DNA from: Hamiltosporidium magnivora
Taxonomy: Eukaryota > Microsporidia > Dubosqiidae
NCBI GenBank assembly: GCA_004325065.1
Contig: PITI01000087.1
Location: 1-23,322, forward strand
Length of the DNA stretch: 23,322 nt
Direction of reading: 5' to 3'
The translations under genes and the position numbers were made by a program. Shown piece by piece: positions 11,036 to 19,560 of this stretch (within the stretch, counting starts at the first letter, position 1; the number at the start of each line of letters is the position of its first letter). A model generated the notes under the pieces. That model did not search any database. It saw only the letters and a program-made list of their open reading frames with translations, and was not told the DNA's origin.

Positions 11036-12689
11036 CATTGAGTTGCCTTAAGAGGACCAGCCTAGGCTCACTCTACTATTAACTTCTATCTCTCCTAATG
11101 AAAAACCGGTGTTTTTACTCGTCTATACAACTAAACTGCAACTTTTTTTCTGATCATCTCGCTATCTGTTTTCAGATAACGTGGAAGTGGCCAACCTTTG
11201 GGTTTGCTAATGTACATTTTTTGTCTTTAGCTCTTAAACTATTACTTTAGAAGGGCTTGAAACGGTACTTAAGGTTCTTTTTACTTCGTTTATTAGGTCT
11301 GTATCTGATGAAAATTTTGAGCATCGTCGATATTATAACGAAACTGACACATAATTTGCTTGTTTCTTGTTGTTCATATTCTCCACTAGAAAATTTAGTT
11401 CACATGCCGGGCATAACTTCTTTTTATTGAGTAACTATTCTTTTTCCACAAGTATAGATAAATATATGTCTAAGGGCGTATAAAGGCATTATTTTATTAC
11501 TTTTCAGATTAAAAGCTGGGAAGGTAAGATTATTTGTACCTAAGAAAGCAATAATGATGATTTTTAATCTCTTCTTTATTTTTAAAGTATTATTTTTATT
11601 ATCTGTTGAAAGAAGTAATAGATATTTTAAGGATGATATAGCATCTAAACGGAATTTATATGCTTGAGATATAGATTTTTACTTTCCGATTTTTGAATTA
11701 AAATTTAATTCTGCAACTTTATTCAATATTATTACTTGCTTTTAAGAATTAATATTTGATTTTATTGAAATGTTATAGAGGATAATCTACCTTGTAGTTT
11801 TAATGCGGATAGCCTTGTGATGGCCCCGTGATCCAAATTTTCAGTGTAGAGAGTTGCTTTTGATCGATTTCTTACATTTTTTTATTTTTTTTTCAAGCGT
11901 TTAAGCAAAAAACATATAGTAGAACAAAGTATACCCGTCTAAAACTACGGCATATTTCAAATTTAATAAACTTTTCGGCCATCGAAAAAAATGATTAAAG
12001 TTTTCAGGTCATTCTAATTATACTTACAATCTTCTCTGGTATCTGTGTTCTGATATTGTTTCTACAAGAAGTTTTAATTTACAGCATTATATAATTGTTC
12101 ATAGTTCATATAATACCGAAAAATTATTTGCTTGTGCTCTTATCATTTCCGAAAGAAATCTAAGAGGAAATATTTGGTTGATCGTTGATCCCTATCAAAA
12201 AACTCAATTGGAATTCCTCAAGAATAGTTCACATGTATTTTCAAAATGTTTAGCTCATAGTTTTTCGCTGTAATTTCTAAGATAAATTCAAAAAAAAATC
12301 TTTCCTATAACCTGTACAGATTAATTTCGAGCTTTTTTCACATATACATACCAAGAGCTTATTACGAACATGGGTTATTTTAAAGCCGTCAAACTTCTAA
12401 AATCCCAGATAAAATTCCATTGAAAAACTACTTATCAATGCCTCATTATCTTTGTTTTTTCACCATCTTTACAGGTAAATTATTATCTTCCTAAAAAAAT
12501 CTTTTTATTTCTATTAAGGTTTAGTTCGGGTTCATGTATATATTCGAAATATGCGATTTAATCTTTAGTTCTTCTCGTTTTATTTTCAACTGCGTAATTT
12601 GGTTTTGGAACAGCTCAAAATGATCTAATCATAGGTAGACCATTGCCAGCTTTGTTGCTAAATTTTATTAAATTTTTGTAAAATCAGAA

Positions 12690-13001
12690 TACTGTCTTTG
12701 GAACCCTTCTTAAGTCTTTAAAATATGTATCATTTCTCTTGCTTATTTGTTAAAGCAACTTCTTACAATATTCTTTTACTCGTTCGGCATAATTTAATGT
12801 TTTATCATTCGCTATATTAAATTGTTTTTTGTTCTACCTTGTTATTTCTGCAACAATTACTCTCTTTAATGACTTAGCGTAGATTTGCCAGTTTTCTCTT
12901 TTCAAAAACCACACTTTGATTTGCATTACTGTAAAAGCGATCAAATTCTCAACTCTCGCTCTGCATTGCAAGATTTGAATTTCTTCGTGTCTTTTGAATT
13001 T
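12690..13001 (-). pseudogene. hAT transposase fragment (C-terminal half), disrupted
   Basis: Best-preserved coding part of the island: one frame, roughly 104 codons, with internal stops at about 50 and 82 codons from the upstream end. Both stops are one change away from Gln codons. Residues follow the hAT pattern leading into the dimerisation region: L-Q at the start, an aromatic-rich A-F-x(5)-I-K-V-W segment, the K-R-E-N-W turn, a K-S-L-K helix, then a Y-A-E-R-V-K-E-Y helix. After 12690 similarity seems to continue in another frame (an E-L-F-Q-N, then E-E-L-K-I-K-like stretch), implying a frameshift. No intact DDE triad was located. The call is by recollection of the family, with no alignment run. 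Confidence 0.4.
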
Positions 13002-13911
13002 TGGTACCTACTTCACGAATTAAAAAAAATACCACAGAATTTATATATTGAGATATTTTCTTAGGAAGTTTTTTTAGGTTTAGATTCTTTAATTTTGGGA
13101 AGTTGGACCAGGTTCAAAGACCTTTTAAAGGGTTAAGTCTTCATATCTTTTGGCTTGATTTTTGATTACAGGGTAGTGTTATTTCGCAAGATGTAATCTA
13201 TAAATGTCTCGCATTATAATCATTTGATGTATATCTCGAATCTATTCCTGCTTTATATTGCCTTCAAATATAATTATCTGGCAGCTTAGAGTCGTCTTAG
13301 CCATAAATTTGAGCGAAATCATGCATTTCAAATTTATGTTTCAACTCATAGCAAAGCCAAAAAGTCGAAACCATTTCTTACACGATTTTATGTGCAAGAT
13401 ATATTTTCTAAGATGTGTTTTGTAGACATAGACTCCAGATTCTAGTATTCATGTCTTCGAGCACTATTTTTTGTAATTTTAAGCATAAAAATATATTTTT
13501 AACAGGTCATAACTCTGTCTTTTTCTAAGTCAAATATTTCCTTGTTGTCAATGTGCATGAAAATTTTGCAAATATGCGAATTATATTATAATCATATGCG
13601 GCTCATTATCTAATTCTTTATCCATAAGTTTTACTACCACTTAATGAGCGCTCCAATCTTAAAGATCTCGGGCCTTTTTAACGATATTTCACTATTAGTT
13701 GTTTTCTTTGCCGTTTACTTCGACTGCCTTACATTATGATAATCCACCTGGTCGTAAAAGGCTGCGCGAATTCCATATTCCAATATAAATTAAACATTTA
13801 TTTTCGTTTTTTTAATTAGATTTTTTTTCAGAATATTTATTATTCTGTTTCGGTTTCGTATCAACATGGTTTTTGGAGATAGGTGTGTAAACCATATACT
13901 CAACTGCCTCT

Positions 13912-14190
13912 TTATCCAGGCTTAAGAACGGCAGAGCAGAACTCGTCGTATCTCTGGCGAACTTTCCATAATGCTTTACTCTGGAAATAAAATCTTTTAT
14001 TTATAGCACATACAGGAGGAAACGTATACGAACAGAGTCTCGTTTTTAAATATGAAAATTCTGTTATCTGAATGTTTAGTAAAATTTGTTTTCTTTTCAA
14101 AAATCTTATACGCGCTGCTATTCTAATTACAATTTTTTTAATCTCTAATTTCAAAAAATTTAATTTCTCTGGTCTATAAAGTGCCCGCAC
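13912..14190 (-). pseudogene. Possible N-terminal part of the hAT-like transposase
   Basis: A 92-codon open stretch, basic (many Lys, Arg and Ile), on the same strand as and upstream of the better fragment. Its middle, L-K-R-K-Q-I-L-L followed by S-Y-L-K and later N-K-R-F, is in the order expected for the helix and linker that follow the BED-type finger in these transposases. No C-x2-C/H-x-H finger is intact before it. After residue 78 the frame seems to shift: the alternative frame reads a L-S-L-D-K-E-A-V run that could correspond to the next conserved helix. It is listed as part of the decayed element, not as an independent gene. Confidence 0.25.
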
Positions 14191-14452
14191 ATTTCAAATC
14201 GCGATTTTTCGTGTTTAAACTTTATTTCGTCTTTGTTTAGTTTAAGCCTGTGGTTTTGTCTCGTTATCCTACGTTTTGCAAACGAGTCATAACCTTTTGA
14301 TGTTTAAAAAAGAGTATTTTTTAATCGAAGCCTAACTCTCATATTTTTTAACCCGGGCTTGAGACTATTATGCCGCATTTCGATATTTTCTATATATCTT
14401 ATAATTTTTATAACAATTTTTTTAAATGAAATATATTTTATTTCCTATATAT

Positions 14453-14706
14453 CAGTGGTTTTTTCCCTTTTAGGTGAGTTGTACCTCTTTAAATCTGGAA
14501 TTCTTTCTCTGCACCCTGATGCAAAATAAGTTTCTATTTTTTGTGATATCGTTTTGCTTATTTAAAAAAATGTACGCATTGTATATCAGTGAATGAGTTT
14601 AAGCCTTTGACGGGCGCTTCTGTCATCTCCAAAAAACCTTCCCATACCTTAAAAAATACCTTTCCACACCACAGGGGGTGCCTGAACACCCAGTTAAGAA
14701 CCGCTG
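14453..14706. repeat. Pair of hAT-like terminal inverted repeats, 254 bp apart
   Basis: Read inward from the right end (minus strand from 14706), the sequence is CAGCGGTTCTTAACTGGGTG, very close to the CAGTGGTTCTTAACC start typical of Charlie-like hAT elements. Inward from 14453 on the plus strand it reads CAGTGGTTTTTTCC, matching 10 of the first 14 bases. The pair could bound a small non-autonomous element (MITE) nested at the end of the larger island, or 14706 could be the end of the whole transposon. Flanking octamers (CTATATAT and CGCATTAT) do not match, so a target duplication is not demonstrated. Confidence 0.4.
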
Positions 14707-15513
14707 CGCATTATTCTAGTTGTAACTTTACTATTATACATTTTTTTATGTCTACTTCTTCTTATTTCATAAAATTTTCTATTGTATAAAAATTTAGAAT
14801 TAGTAAATACAATATTTTTTGAAACAACATTTGTTTTTTTTGCTTCATTTTTTTACAGTTTTCATTTTTTTGGCTTTTTTAATGTATGCAAAAAATTAAG
14901 TATTATAAAAGTCTAAGTACTAGCAATGGACATTAAAAACAGTATAATTTTTTTTAAAGCTTCGATTATACTTTTTCTTGTCTTTTGAATTTTTATTTTG
15001 GACATATAAATAAATGAGTGAATTAATCCCAAAAATTATGAGAGTTAAACATAAAAAACTTGTAATTACTTATAAAAAATCAGAAAGTTCTTAAGATTGT
15101 GTATTCTTGCGAGATACGCTGATTAAAATTCACATATTAATAATTATAACTAGTTGTATAAAATGGCTTACAAAACTTAATATCTAAAATATGCATCAAA
15201 ATTATCAATTGAAACTTTGTTTATAGGAACATCGCAATGTAAAATATTTGCAATTTCCAAAAATTTCTTCTTGAAAGTGCTTGGCTTGCCAACTATTTAA
15301 GTTTTCGGTCAATGACTACGCAATCTAAAAGTGCAAGATGGATTTTATCGATAAATGAGACTATAAAGAGAGCTTAACCAGTCATTGTACAAAATAGAAG
15401 GTAAAAAAATGAAGTTAAAATCCTAAATATGTTGTTCTTTTATAATACAGAACATTAAATAAAGTAACAAACAAATATCTAGGATTAGTTTCTATCAAAC
15501 AACCAGATATTAG
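14707..15513. other. AT-rich spacer
   Basis: No gene seen. GC rises gently after about 15100, towards the decayed coding stretch that follows. Frames around 15310-15370 give short stop-interrupted peptides that may belong to the same decayed gene. Confidence 0.5.
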
Positions 15514-15771
15514 AGATGGATTTTTAGAAGTATAACAACAAACGAGACAAATATAGGCTATCTTTTACTGGAAAATATTCCGTTCACTAATTACGAATTG
15601 GTATACAAAAAATACAATATGGAAATAGAGATTGTCTTTGGTGTTAATTAAGGTCAATTAAACCAGAAGCTCGCATTATATGCCAGTAACCGAAACGCCG
15701 AAACAGATCAGATAATTACTACCGAAACGCTAATTGTTCAAAGGTATAAAATAAATAATTATAAAGAATAA
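15514..15771 (+). pseudogene. Decayed coding stretch, unassigned
   Basis: One frame runs 15514-15771 through 86 codons with a single internal stop (TAA at about 15652). Amino-acid composition is protein-like, not AT-homopolymeric: G-Y-L-L-L-E-N-I-P-F, then Y-E-L-V-Y-K-K-Y, and after the stop K-L-A-L-Y-A-S-N-R-N-A-E-T. Higher GC than its flanks supports former coding. Just downstream (15780-15830) another frame gives H-P-R-G-R-P-K, an AT-hook-like basic motif. I do not recognise the family. The context (spacer, neighbouring mobile remnants) favours a dead transposable-element gene, but this is inference. Confidence 0.3.
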
Positions 15772-17511
15772 AAATTAAATTTCGCCTCGAGTTATTTGCA
15801 TCCAAGAGGAAGGCCCAAATAAAAAAAGACCTAAATCAAATATAAAGAAGAAAATAATTCATTTTGACTCTTTTTAAATCTATTATGCTTCTATTCTATT
15901 AGCTATATTGATGAATAAATTTTTGAATAAAAATCTAGTGAAATAAACATTAAAACCGTTTTGAAATATATAATAAAGCGTATTTATATTTTAAATTTTG
16001 CAATATGTTTGGAAGTTTTAACCAGGTTTTTTTTGAGAAATGAATTGCACCACCATGTACGTGTTTTTGAAATTAATCTATTAAATTCTAAAAAGAATAA
16101 TATTTCAGTTTAAAAATATTTTGGATTTTTAAAGAAAAATAAATGTGAATTCATGGAGGTTCTTGTATGTATAAGGTTTATTTTGGTAATTTAATGGTTT
16201 AAAAATATATTTGAGATTGCAATAACCCAATATAGTAGGGATTACAAAAGGAATAAAATCGACATATATTTCGAATAGAAATCATTATATGAATCCGAAG
16301 ATATTAAAATCAATATAGCTATGTTTAGAAAAAAAAGAATCTTATATAATTCTTTGTCCAAATAAAAAAAATAAGATAAATACAAAGAATTGATAATCAT
16401 TAAACTTAAAATTTAAATTTTTTTGAAACCGAATTAGTATATATGAGCTTATTTTAAATCTCTTTTTTTTCAAATATTGCCAATCAATTTTTTTATGTAA
16501 TCATCTATCCATTATATAATTGAGAAGCAGGTTGGCTAAAAAAACTCAAAGTGTTTTATTTGTTAAAAATTAGCATAAATATTATTTTTTTGATTCCAAA
16601 TACAATTTACTTCAAAATGTAAAATTCCTTCAAAAAACCCAATCAAATAAAGGTTTAACACCAATTCCAATGTAATAGTATCTCTTAAGAATGTAATCAG
16701 AAAAGTATTCGTGTTTTTTCTAAACTTGTATTATTTTATGCTGAAAATATCATTGAGGCAAATAACCTTTCTTGATTTTGTTTTTAAGATTCTTTCGCCA
16801 ATAAATCAGGAGATTTACCAATTTAATATCACCAGTTTGAGGATTTTTCTAATAGTTTCACGAAATTACAAATAATCATTGAATAAAATTTTACTCAGGG
16901 AATAAAAAGTATTTTTTTCTTGATATTTATTGTTTATCATATATAGCTCAATCATTATAAAATATCTCGTTCTTATTGATATAATATACTAGTTAAATCG
17001 ATTTAAAATTAACATTTCGATTAAAAACATAGTTACATAATAGATTATTTTGTTATATCTACACATAATTTTTTACAAAAAAACTCTAACTACATGTAAA
17101 CTAGAAGGTAGAGGTGTATTGTGATATAAATAGAAGGAACTTACGAAAAAAATATAATTATAGCGTAATAAACAGATAAATCTAAAAAAAATAGAACAGA
17201 AGATAAATAAAATGATGAATCAATACAACGCAAATGTTAAATAGCAAATTCATAAAAGAAAGATATAAATGTTTGGCTAAAAGAACTGAGAAATTTAAGA
17301 AAATTATACCAGATTAAAAGATAAATGCTGATTATAAAAATTCAAGAAATTTGAGTCAGAAAATATATGTGAGAAGATAAAATGCTGATTTAAAAACATA
17401 CAAAATTTACAATTAAACGAATAAATAAATTCCACAAAAATAAGAACTTCTAATAAAAAAGACCAAAATTTAAAGAATTCATATTTAAAATTTCAAGCCA
17501 AAAAAAAAATG
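15772..17511. other. AT-rich spacer
   Basis: About 1.7 kb with no supportable gene. The sequence becomes increasingly A-rich on the plus strand between 17100 and 17500. No tRNA or long repeat noticed. Confidence 0.55.
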
Positions 17512-17621
17512 GGATCATTTCACTTTATATATTATAGCTAACAAATATATGCCGAATCATTTCACTTTATATATTCAAGCCTACAAAGATATGTCGAATC
17601 ATTTATTTATATACTTGCTAA
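17512..17621. repeat. 42-bp tandem repeat, about 2.6 copies
   Basis: Units start at 17512, 17554 and 17596 with GGATCATTT, GAATCATTT and GAATCATTT. The first two are alike across the full 42 bases (CACTTTATATAT core, then ATATGCC or ATATGTC before the next unit). The third is cut short. It sits just left of the direct repeat and GC-rich block. Confidence 0.8.
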
Positions 17622-17647
17622 ATTATCATTAAATTCGTACCTTCGAA

Positions 17648-17756
17648 ATCAGTGACTTTAAATATATTTCAATTTATGTTCTATTTATATTATTTCAAAT
17701 CTATACTTTATTTAAAAGTATCACATCTTTTTTAAAACAGTGACAAGTATTACATT
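17648..17756 (+). repeat. Direct repeat, left copy, flanking the GC-rich block
   Basis: Bases 17705-17755 match 19293-19344 at roughly 85% by eye (ACTTTATTTAAAA, CACATCTTTTTT, CAGTGACAAGT). Including AGTGACTTTA at 17651-17660, the left copy looks like the right one with about 47 extra bases inserted after GACTTTA. The two copies bracket roughly 1.6 kb that contains the pseudoknot region and dispersed repeat copy 2. Confidence 0.7.
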
Positions 17757-17794
17757 TGTTTTCATCACATTAACGCAGTTCTAGGTTTAAAATT

Positions 17795-18050
17795 AATAAC
17801 AGCTCCCCGACACTCCATCGATAACCCCTGCGATACTTACATCCCAAAGCCTATCATCTACTAGGTGTGTAGAACCTAATTAATAGGTGGGGCAGTTGCC
17901 CGGGGTTCGTTAATGTCCGTTGCATGGAGTGTGATCGAAGGCCGAACCCCCCCTCCCTGGGCTCCCCCAAGACTATGCAGCATTCCCACTTACTCTACAC
18001 TTTCTGAACTCGATAAACTTCTAGCTAAGATATATTTCAGATATTTACAT
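17795..18050. other. GC-rich block adjoining the dispersed repeat
   Basis: A sharply GC-richer segment with C-runs (seven C at 17947-17953) that directly joins dispersed repeat copy 2 at 18051. It may be part of the same unit, whose other copy is cut by the window start. It contains several short self-complementary segments: ACCTA/TAGGT near 17873-17887, GGGC/GCCC at 17890-17901, and the interleaved stems described separately. No open frame of interest on either strand, and no match to tRNA, 5S or rRNA that I can recognise. Confidence 0.6.
17810..17950 (-). ncRNA. Candidate HDV-like double-pseudoknot RNA
   Basis: On the minus strand two perfect stems interleave. GGGGTTCG (17950-17943) pairs with CGAACCCC (17909-17902), and ACACTCCAT (17932-17924) pairs with ATGGAGTGT (17818-17810). 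This P1-5', P2-5', P1-3', P2-3' order is that of HDV-like self-cleaving ribozymes. Right after P1-3' comes GGGCAAC (17901-17895), as in the HDV ribozyme. Immediately before P2-3' is a C at 17820 followed by G-A, where the catalytic C of J4/2 would sit. Against it: no CC in the candidate L3 to form P1.1, a ten-base J1/2, and an unconvincing P4. Eight- and nine-base pairings can arise by chance in a segment this size. Confidence 0.25.
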
Positions 18051-18432
18051 GGGTCCACCTAGACAGTGCAATGTCATACCAACAGGTATAACATGCATCT
18101 TAGCTCTCCCAACTTTTAATGGTTTCTGTTTTGTACCTTCCAGGCGCTAAGTCTTCTAACCCGAGTGAGCAAGGCTAGGTTTCATTGCTTTTAACTGCCA
18201 ATTACCTACATTTTTTTGCTACGGTCTGCAATCTGATTACGTAAAAAACTACAAATAAATTTGTAGAAAAAGTTTCTCCATTTCTTAGACCTCTTCTCCT
18301 GATAACAACTTCCATGGAACAACCGAAGATGTAGTGTGGTTGTATTCCTACCAAAAATCCAAACAATGATCTCACACCAGTTTCACACACTCATTGCCAA
18401 GCAGAAAGTTTTTTATGTGGTTATACTCCCTC
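18051..18432 (-). repeat. Dispersed GC-richer repeat, copy 2
   Basis: Full-length partner of the block at 2-382, in the same orientation and about 89% identical by eye. Well-conserved islands include CAGGCGCTAAGTCTTC at about 18142 and the region around GAACAACCGAAG. The minus strand is open from 18390 to 18202 (62 codons), homologous to the frame in copy 1, but here it stops earlier. A one-base deletion near 18393 also changes the upstream frame, so protein coding is doubtful. The hairpins ATACC/GGTAT (near 18078) and CTACAAAT/ATTTGTAG (18249-18266) are intact. No terminal repeats or target duplications are visible at the right edge. Confidence 0.88.
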
Positions 18433-19292
18433 CACATTTCAAATCTATTATCTATAATTTTATATAATAATTTCAAAAATATTTTATCCAATATATCTCA
18501 TGGTTAAATGAAAAATTAAATTTTCTATTTGTACGAAAAGAGTAAACATTATTCTTGTCAACCAAAGATAGCTAGAAAAAAAATTGTATATAACGCCATT
18601 GAATAAAGATACTAAAAAAACCAATGAAATATTAATTAGCAGATCAAAAGAAAAATTTTTGTAAATCAGAATACTAAGAGAATAAATTAATAAAAAATAT
18701 TAAATCTATTAAATGAAACATATTGAAGGTAAAGATTTGGTTGAATCTAAATTCAAATTAATTACATTTCAGTAAAACAAAATAAATTTATACTGTTAAA
18801 TGTAGCTAAGAGTTAAATAAAAGCAATTCACATAAAAAAGTTAAATTTTTAAATAAATAAAAATTTAAGTTTAATTTGCAATTAAATATATCATGTGTAT
18901 GTAAATTTGATGGTAGAGAATTACATAGAATATACCAAGGGAATGTTGAAAGTAAAAAAATAAGATATTTGATTTTATGACCAGGTATTTAAATTTAGAT
19001 TTGATAAACTAAAATATTGATATAATCACTTGCTTTAATTAAAAAGACTGTTCTAGGAAACGGTATTGCAAGTCAAAATATCGAATAAAAAAATTCGGTT
19101 AAAAATTCTTAAAATAAATAAAAATTTTTAATTAAAAATATTTGAATTACATATTCTGATCTTTATTTTTCTTAAAAGTTGAATTTGAAAAAATGAATAT
19201 TTTCTTAAAAAAACAAGTTTTTATCACTTCCAAAAGGTGTTTTTTTTTTTTCAAAAGAATGGAACTATCAATATTTTCGAACGAACAAAGTG
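18433..19292. other. AT-rich spacer between repeat and thiolase
   Basis: No gene or RNA recognised. The sequence is rich in AAATT-type words, with stops in all frames. Confidence 0.55.
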
Positions 19293-19345
19293 ACTTTATT
19301 TAAAAATTTCACATCTTTTTTAAAAAGCAGTGACAAGTGTTATAT
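19293..19345 (+). repeat. Direct repeat, right copy, flanking the GC-rich block
   Basis: Partner of 17705-17755, with CACATCTTTTTT and CAGTGACAAGTG in the same order and orientation. It lies a little over 200 bases downstream of the thiolase stop codon. It could be the edge of an old insertion or duplication carrying the GC-rich block; the copies are too diverged for a recent target duplication. Confidence 0.65.
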
Positions 19346-19509
19346 AACGGAAACAACTAAATTTTCTTGCTTAAAAAAGAAAAGAATTTGAATATAAATA
19401 AGAAAAAAAACTTTCCACATACTTAGAGAACAAAAGCATACAGTTATTGATAAGAACAAGAAAATACAAATAAATATTTTTGAATATTAAAACGTATTTT
19501 ATAACCACT

Positions 19510-19539
19510 TTTATTACCTTTTTTTAACTACCTTTTATT
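19510..19539 (-). terminator. Two candidate polyadenylation signals for the thiolase
   Basis: On the minus strand AATAAA occurs at 19539-19534 and again at 19515-19510, about 22 and 46 bases after the TGA stop. Each lies in a repeated GGTAATAAAAG. The spacing suits a short 3' UTR. AATAAA is common by chance in AT-rich DNA, but the duplicated context is notable. Confidence 0.35.
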
Positions 19540-19560
19540 ACCATAAAATTTGAAGAATAT

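Larger units (their letters stand above)
11036..14706 (-). mobile_element. Decayed hAT-type DNA transposon (GC-richer island)
   Basis: A 3.7-kb block with visibly higher GC than either flank. On the minus strand, 13001-12690 reads in one frame through about 100 codons with only two stops (TAG and TAA). This peptide resembles the conserved C-terminal half of hAT transposases of the GTF2IRD2/ZBED type: L-I-A-F followed by K-V-W-x(2)-K-R-E-N, then Y-A-K-S-L-K, a Y-A-E-R-V hinge, and R-N-D-T-Y-F-K-D-L. Upstream on the same strand, 14190-13912 is open for 92 codons and its Lys/Arg-rich part fits the linker after the BED-like finger only loosely. Stops and frameshifts separate the pieces, so it is dead. 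The right end at 14706 carries a hAT-like terminal sequence; the left end (near 11036) is a weak match and no clear 8-bp target duplication was found. The class assignment rests on recalled family patterns. Confidence 0.45.

Noticed and set aside
14589..14789. 66-codon frame, plus strand
   Set aside because: Crosses the hAT-like terminal sequence at 14706, so it is not a coherent gene.
17795..18050. rRNA or tRNA-derived SINE
   Set aside because: GGGGTTCG recalls a T-arm, but no B-box consensus, cloverleaf or rRNA core motif could be found.
2..18432. The two dispersed repeats as LTRs of one 18-kb element
   Set aside because: They are only about 89% alike, have no TG...CA ends or target duplication, and the interval contains a host gene and unrelated remnants.
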